64,000 nt of DNA from Planctomycetota bacterium (lineage in GTDB: Bacteria > Planctomycetota > UBA1135 > GCA-002686595): assembly GCA_002862085.1 (NCBI GenBank), contig PKCK01000013.1, positions 92,003-156,002 on the forward strand, read 5' to 3'. Of this stretch, positions 59,500 to 64,000 are shown piece by piece. Position 1 is the stretch's first letter, and every line of letters begins with the position of its first letter. The translations under genes and the position numbers were made by a program. The notes beneath the pieces are model-generated. The model saw only the letters and a list, made by a program, of their open reading frames with translations. It was not told the DNA's origin and searched no databases.

Positions 59500-61825
59500 C
59501 GCTTGGGATCCGCAGGAAGGCGTCGGACGAGACGATCGCGAGGAGGGCGTCCTCGAGGGTGGGATGATCTGGTTCGAGGGCCGCGACGACCTCCGCGACC
59601 GTCGCACGATCGGCGGGCACCAGGCTTCTCGCAAGACCGTAGACGAGAAGGCGCTCGACGGTGGCCTCGAGGAAGCGCCCCTCGCTCCGGAGAACGTCGG
59701 CCAGCTCGGCGGGCCCGTTGAAGGTGCGTCCGTCGGGAAGTTCGCCCGTCGCGTCCACCCCCTCGCGAAGGGCGCCCACTGCGTCGTAGGCCTCGAGGCC
59801 GAAGCCGATCGGGTCCATGCGCGCGTGACAGGCCGCGCAGCTGGGGTCCGCGCGGTGGAGCTCGAAGCGCTCACGCAGGCTGAGCTCCTCACCGTCCTCG
59901 CCCGTGACCGACCCGTCCTCGGGCAAGCTGTCCACCCCGGGCGGCGGCGGCGGCGGGGCCGCGCCCAGCAGGACGTCGAGGACCCACTTGCCTCGCTTGA
60001 CCGGAGAGGTCCGCTCGGGCTCGCTCGTCAGGAACAGCACGCTCCCGTGCCCGAGCAGCCCCCGGCGCTCGGTCTCCGACAGGTCCACGCGGCGCCAGCC
60101 TCCGTCGACCGGCTCACCGGCGCGCGCGCTGATCCCGTAGTGCTTCGCGAGACGCTCGTCGACGAAGGTCGTGGTTCCATCGACGAGGTCCCACATGCTG
60201 CGCCGCTCGCGCAGGGAATCGAGCAGCACCCGCTGGGTCTCCTCGACCATCGAGCGGGCGAGGCGGCCGTCGAAGTCGGGGAAGCGCTTGCGGTCGGCCC
60301 GCTTGCCGCGGAGGCCGTCGAGCTGGAGCCACTGACGGCCGAAGCTGGCAGCGAAGCGAGAGGCGCGCGGATCCGCGAGCATCCGGCGCGCGACCGTCGA
60401 CGCGCCCTCCGGCGTGTCGAGCTCGCCGCTCCGGGCCGTCTCGAGCAGCTCTGCGTCCGGAACCGAGCGCCACAGCATCGACGCGAGACGTGTCGCGCGC
60501 TCCACGCCGGTGAGCGCGGCCCCCTCTCTCCTTCGGCCTCTCCCGCCGCGCTCCTCCATGAAGAGGAATCGCGGGGACGCGAGGGCGGCGGTCAGCGCCA
60601 TGCGCAGGCGCAGCTCCGCCTCGTCGCGCTTGCCCGTGAGCGCGAGCAGCCGCGCCACGTCCCTGCGCGACGCCGTCTCGTCGGGTAGACGCCAAACCGT
60701 GGCCGCGAGCTCACCGACTGCGACGCGAAGACCGCGCTCTCCGCGGCCAGCGTCCGCGGCGCGCGCGAGGAGCCCCTCGGAGAACTCCGTCGAAGTCGCC
60801 GCTCCGAAGGGCCCTTCGACCTCGATCCAGCGGATCGCGAGGTTGCGGTCCTTGGGCTTGCCCTCGCGCGCCCTCGAGTTGAAGAAGTCGTTGAGGAACT
60901 CGACGCCGACGCCGAGATCGCCCCCGCGCTTCGCCTCGATCCGAGCCTCCACGACGACGGCCTCCGCCGGGTCCGACGCTCGCACGTCGAAGACCTCGCT
61001 GGACCGGCTACCGCCGAGGACGAGCCGTACGCGGCAGGGCTCGGGCCCTGCTTGCTGTCCCCAGACGGACGCCCTCACGACGTACTCCCCGGCGCTGGGC
61101 ACGGAGGTGCGTGCGCGCGCGACGCCGCGCGTGAAGAGCCACGCCGCGTCGCGGCGCTTGTCCGCGTTGATGTCACCTGGCCCGTAGCGGACGGTGCGCG
61201 GGGGCGACGGCTCGCTGAGAGGAACGGCGCGCTCGGCGATGGCCTCGGCCGCGTCCAGGAACCGGACGAAGTCCACCTCGCTCAGGGTCTGAGCCTCGGC
61301 GACGTGATCGAAGCCATGCCCCACGGCGTCCTCGGGCAGGTGAGCCTCGGGGTCGAACTCGACGCCGAAGAGGTCGCGCGCTGCGTGCCGCCATTCCTCC
61401 CGCGTGAGGCGACGGAGCGGTACGGGGGGCGCAGGCTCCGCCTCGGGCGCATCGACGCCGAGCGCGCCGCCGAGCCACTCGAGGAACTCGGCCCGTTCGA
61501 CGTTCGAGGGCGCGGGCGCCGCGGGCGGAGGCATCTCATCGAAGACCACGCGCTCGTGGAGGTACTCCCAGTCGAGCGCGCCGTCCTCTCCGCCGGGAGC
61601 GGGAGCGTGCTCCCCGTCGAGGCGGAGGTCTCCCTGCTGCGCCTCGGGACCGTGGCACGCCACGCAGTGCGCGTCGAGGAAGGCGCGCGCTCGCTCGGGC
61701 AGGGCGTCGTCCGGTCGGACCGCGCTCGCGGCGGTGGGCCGCTCGGCCCACGCGCCCACGGCCGGCGCCCCCACGAGAGCACACGCGAGCAGCGCTGCGC
61801 GCCGGAGCGAAGGGAGGGACCGCAT
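59492..61825 (-). CDS. DUF1587/1592/1588/1585 multidomain c-type cytochrome-like protein
   Basis: This 777-residue exported protein has a signal peptide, then a planctomycete cytochrome C domain with heme motif CVACH (about residue 54). DUF1587 follows (about 138-200), then a beta-rich region (215-335, perhaps carbohydrate-binding), DUF1595, DUF1592 (about 445-575), DUF1588 (about 590-690, with a second CAACH motif) and DUF1585 at the end. Such proteins, found in large numbers in planctomycetes, are believed to take part in breakdown of complex compounds with electron transfer. It overlaps and is co-transcribed with the DUF1552 gene. Confidence 0.92.
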   Translation of the reverse strand: MRSLPSLRRAALLACALVGAPAVGAWAERPTAASAVRPDDALPERARAFLDAHCVACHGPEAQQGDLRLDGEHAPAPGGEDGALDWEYLHERVVFDEMPPPAAPAPSNVERAEFLEWLGGALGVDAPEAEPAPPVPLRRLTREEWRHAARDLFGVEFDPEAHLPEDAVGHGFDHVAEAQTLSEVDFVRFLDAAEAIAERAVPLSEPSPPRTVRYGPGDINADKRRDAAWLFTRGVARARTSVPSAGEYVVRASVWGQQAGPEPCRVRLVLGGSRSSEVFDVRASDPAEAVVVEARIEAKRGGDLGVGVEFLNDFFNSRAREGKPKDRNLAIRWIEVEGPFGAATSTEFSEGLLARAADAGRGERGLRVAVGELAATVWRLPDETASRRDVARLLALTGKRDEAELRLRMALTAALASPRFLFMEERGGRGRRREGAALTGVERATRLASMLWRSVPDAELLETARSGELDTPEGASTVARRMLADPRASRFAASFGRQWLQLDGLRGKRADRKRFPDFDGRLARSMVEETQRVLLDSLRERRSMWDLVDGTTTFVDERLAKHYGISARAGEPVDGGWRRVDLSETERRGLLGHGSVLFLTSEPERTSPVKRGKWVLDVLLGAAPPPPPPGVDSLPEDGSVTGEDGEELSLRERFELHRADPSCAACHARMDPIGFGLEAYDAVGALREGVDATGELPDGRTFNGPAELADVLRSEGRFLEATVERLLVYGLARSLVPADRATVAEVVAALEPDHPTLEDALLAIVSSDAFLRIPSDD

Positions 61826-61869
61826 GACCCCATGCTACCCCCCCGCGGCCGATCTCCGATGGGGGTGCG

Positions 61870-63957
61870 TCAGAGCGACTCGTAGGGTGTGACCTCGTCG
61901 AACGAGACCTTCACCTTCATGGAGCCCATCTTGGCCACGAGCACGCGTCTCTCGTGGTCCAGCTTGTGGACGATGACGCGCTGGCGGTAGCGCGGCAGGA
62001 ACACCAGGGACCCTTTCCCGAGGCTCTGGAGGAAGGCCTCGCGCCGCTCGGTCAGCGAAGCTCCCGTGAGCTCGTCCTCGAGCTGCAAGAGCGTCTCGGT
62101 CATGGACGCCGCGGTCTCCTTGGGGAGCTGATCCAGCAGTGAACGCGCGCGCTCCAGCGTCCGCATGGCGTCCCTCATGCGCTCCTCGATGCCCTTCTGC
62201 GCCTCGCGTTCGAGCTGCTCGGAGCGCTCCTCGAGGGCCTTGGCACGCTCCTCGACGGCCTGGGTGCGAGCCCGGGCGCGGGCGAGCTCCTCCTCCGCGC
62301 CTTTGCGAGTCTCCTCGGCCGCCATGCGCGCGCTCCGCACGTCCCCCATCAACTCATCGAGCTCACCCTCCCGGCGCTCGAGGCGCTCGGCCGCCACTTC
62401 ACAGACGCGCTCGTCGAGGCCGATCCGCCGCGCGATCACGAGCGCACAGGACTCCCCGGGCGTGCCGAGCATCAGGCGGTATCGCGGCGCGAGGGTCTTG
62501 TTGTCGAACTCGGCGCAGGCGTTCTCGGCCCGCGCGTGCCGGTAGGCGAACTCCTTCAGCTTGCCGATGTGGGTCGACACGAGCGTCGGCACGCCCGCCA
62601 GGAGCAGCCGCTCGAGCACCGCGGTTCCGAGAGCCCCCCCCTCGTCGGGGTCGGTGCCGCCGCCGAGCTCGTCGAGCAGGACGAGGCTCTCCGGCGTCGC
62701 GTCCGCGAGGGCGGCGCGCACGCGCACCAGGTGCGACGCGAACGTGGAGAGGTTCTGACGGATCTCCTGCTCGTCGCCGATGTCCGCGCAGATCCGGTCG
62801 TACAGCGGCACCGTCGTGCCGTCGTCCGCGGGGACCGGAAGCCCGGCGCGCGTCATCAATGCGAAGAGGCCGCCCGTCTTCAGCGCGAGGGTCTTGCCCC
62901 CCGTGTTCGGACCTGTGATCAGGAGCATGTCGAAGTCGACGCCGAGCCTCAGGTCGACGGGGACCACCTCGTCGAGCTCTCCGACGTCGACCTGCGCGAT
63001 GAGCAGCGGATGGCGCGCGGCCCGCAGGAGCAGCCCCTCGCTCGCCCCGTCGTCGGCGGGCTGGAGAGCGGGCCGCGCGTCCACCGCGGCCGCGTAGCGC
63101 GCGCTCGCCAGCGCCACCTCGAGCTCGCCCACCCGCAGCGCCGCTCCGTCGATCACCGAGCGCTGCTCCAGCAGCTCTCGCGAGAGCTCGATCAGGATGC
63201 GCTCGACCTCGCGCCGCTCGTCAGCGCGGGCCTCGGCGAGCCGGTTCCCGAGCTCGACGACCTCCTGGGGCTCGATGAAGATCGACTCCCCCGACTGGGA
63301 ACGGTCGTGGACGAGACCGCGGACGCGTCCGGCCTGCTTCGCCCGCACCGCGAGCACCGGTCGGCCGGCGCGCCGATGGACTCCTCCATCCGAGAGAGCC
63401 GAGCGCACCTCGGGGCGCGCGACGACCTGGCGGAGGATCGAATCGATGCGCGCTCCGACCGAGCTCAGCGTGTCCCGGAGACGCGCGAGCCTCCCCGAGG
63501 CCTCGGGGCGCACGCGACCGCGTCCATCGACGACGCGATCGACCCGCTCCAGCAGCGGGAGAGTGTCGGGCGAGGCGGCCATGAGCGCCGCGGTTTCGGG
63601 AAGCTCCTCCTCGCGCGCGAGGGCCCAGCGCTTGAGTCGCAGGTTGGCGTCGAGGAAGTCACGTACCGCGGCGATGCGATCCTCGTCGAGACGTCCCTCG
63701 ATGCCGTCGGGGAACGGATCGGTGACCCCCACCAAGCCGGGCTCGTCCTGGCGCGCGAGGCAACCGGAGAGTTCGCGGCAGCGCGCCAGGGCCGCCCGGG
63801 CCTCGTGATCCCCTCGCGGCGAGAGCTCGAGAAGGGCACGACGGCCCAGGGAGGTCGTCGCGTGTGCGGCGACGAGCCCCAGCACCGCGTCGAACTCGAG
63901 CACGCCCGCGGCGTAGCGCTCGAGCGCGCGCGTCCTTTCGTTCACCGGATCCGTCAC
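61870..63957 (-). CDS. mutS2: MutS2 ATPase lacking the Smr domain
   Basis: This 695-residue protein has the MutS2 order: N-terminal helical region, core and clamp (ARPEVRSALSDGGVHRRAGR), ATPase with Walker A GPNTGGKT and Walker B VLLDELGGGTDPDEG, and a long coiled coil (about 540-620). A KOW-like region (SLVFLPRYRQRVIV) ends the chain. The C-terminal Smr endonuclease domain of typical 780-residue MutS2 is absent. MutS2 suppresses recombination or, in Bacillus, acts on collided ribosomes; loss of Smr implies no nuclease step or a separate Smr protein. The ATG at 63955-63957 is close to the window end. Confidence 0.92.
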   Translation of the reverse strand: MTDPVNERTRALERYAAGVLEFDAVLGLVAAHATTSLGRRALLELSPRGDHEARAALARCRELSGCLARQDEPGLVGVTDPFPDGIEGRLDEDRIAAVRDFLDANLRLKRWALAREEELPETAALMAASPDTLPLLERVDRVVDGRGRVRPEASGRLARLRDTLSSVGARIDSILRQVVARPEVRSALSDGGVHRRAGRPVLAVRAKQAGRVRGLVHDRSQSGESIFIEPQEVVELGNRLAEARADERREVERILIELSRELLEQRSVIDGAALRVGELEVALASARYAAAVDARPALQPADDGASEGLLLRAARHPLLIAQVDVGELDEVVPVDLRLGVDFDMLLITGPNTGGKTLALKTGGLFALMTRAGLPVPADDGTTVPLYDRICADIGDEQEIRQNLSTFASHLVRVRAALADATPESLVLLDELGGGTDPDEGGALGTAVLERLLLAGVPTLVSTHIGKLKEFAYRHARAENACAEFDNKTLAPRYRLMLGTPGESCALVIARRIGLDERVCEVAAERLERREGELDELMGDVRSARMAAEETRKGAEEELARARARTQAVEERAKALEERSEQLEREAQKGIEERMRDAMRTLERARSLLDQLPKETAASMTETLLQLEDELTGASLTERREAFLQSLGKGSLVFLPRYRQRVIVHKLDHERRVLVAKMGSMKVKVSFDEVTPYESL

Positions 63958-64000
63958 GGGCGCGGGAGCCTACGGGACCCCGACGCGGCCGTGTTGCGTC

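Overview
The window is a very GC-rich (roughly 70%) bacterial chromosome segment with densely packed genes on both strands, no mobile elements and no CRISPR array. Several signs point to the Planctomycetota, probably one of the Gram-negative lineages related to Saltatorellus/Poly30-type genomes. They are the overlapping DUF1552/DUF1592 gene pair with cytochrome c-like CxxCH motifs, a secreted M43 protease ending in a C-terminal domain typical of secreted proteins of that phylum, many exported proteins of unknown function, and a general lack of strong Shine-Dalgarno sites. The phylum assignment is an inference.

Layout. 1-9.3 kb: 3' part of gltX, an SGNH hydrolase, a translationally coupled adenosine deaminase/esterase pair, queF, a large membrane protein, a cupin (DUF4863) and an AstE/aspartoacylase-type protein. 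9.4-15.9 kb: a GCS2-CBS fusion, then a divergent LytS/LytTR two-component pair followed by two exported Arg/Gly-rich proteins. 16-28 kb: M1, M28 and M43 peptidases, a MauE-thioredoxin fusion, a MYG1 protein, a methyltransferase, homoserine kinase and a BtpA-family protein. 28.5-36.4 kb: tRNA-Thr(CGT), an exported HEAT-repeat protein with a receiver-like domain, anmK, an NtrC-family regulator, proline dehydrogenase and a LysM protein. 36.6-47.6 kb: a GT-C-like membrane protein, a lipoprotein, pyrG with a coupled DUF1844 gene, AMP nucleosidase, glutaryl-CoA dehydrogenase, a 1.25-kb stretch that seems to hold gene remnants, and metG. 48-56.6 kb: a Lys/Ala-repeat histone H1-like protein, a five-gene MglA/MglB (Ras-like GTPase/roadblock) operon, and a 1,201-residue surface lipoprotein made of SbsA-like Ig repeats. 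56.8-64 kb: a patatin-ferredoxin fusion, the DUF1552/DUF1592 pair and a MutS2 protein without its Smr nuclease domain.

The most striking unit is the minus-strand operon 52720-48569. It encodes a membrane-anchored TPR-like protein, a TPR-roadblock fusion, a second roadblock protein, an MglA GTPase with a long Pro/Ala linker and a C-terminal transmembrane tail, and a canonical MglB. The GTPase keeps all its catalytic residues, including the intrinsic Arg53 and Gln82 at the same numbering as Myxococcus xanthus MglA, so it should be an active switch. Its tail anchor and the three roadblock-type partners suggest a membrane-tethered polarity or surface-organelle module different from the myxobacterial gliding system.

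Many divergent or convergent gene pairs are separated by long perfect hairpins that look like bidirectional terminators (21534-21574, 24234-24271, 27511-27551, 28679-28707, 43445-43479, 52874-52908 and others).
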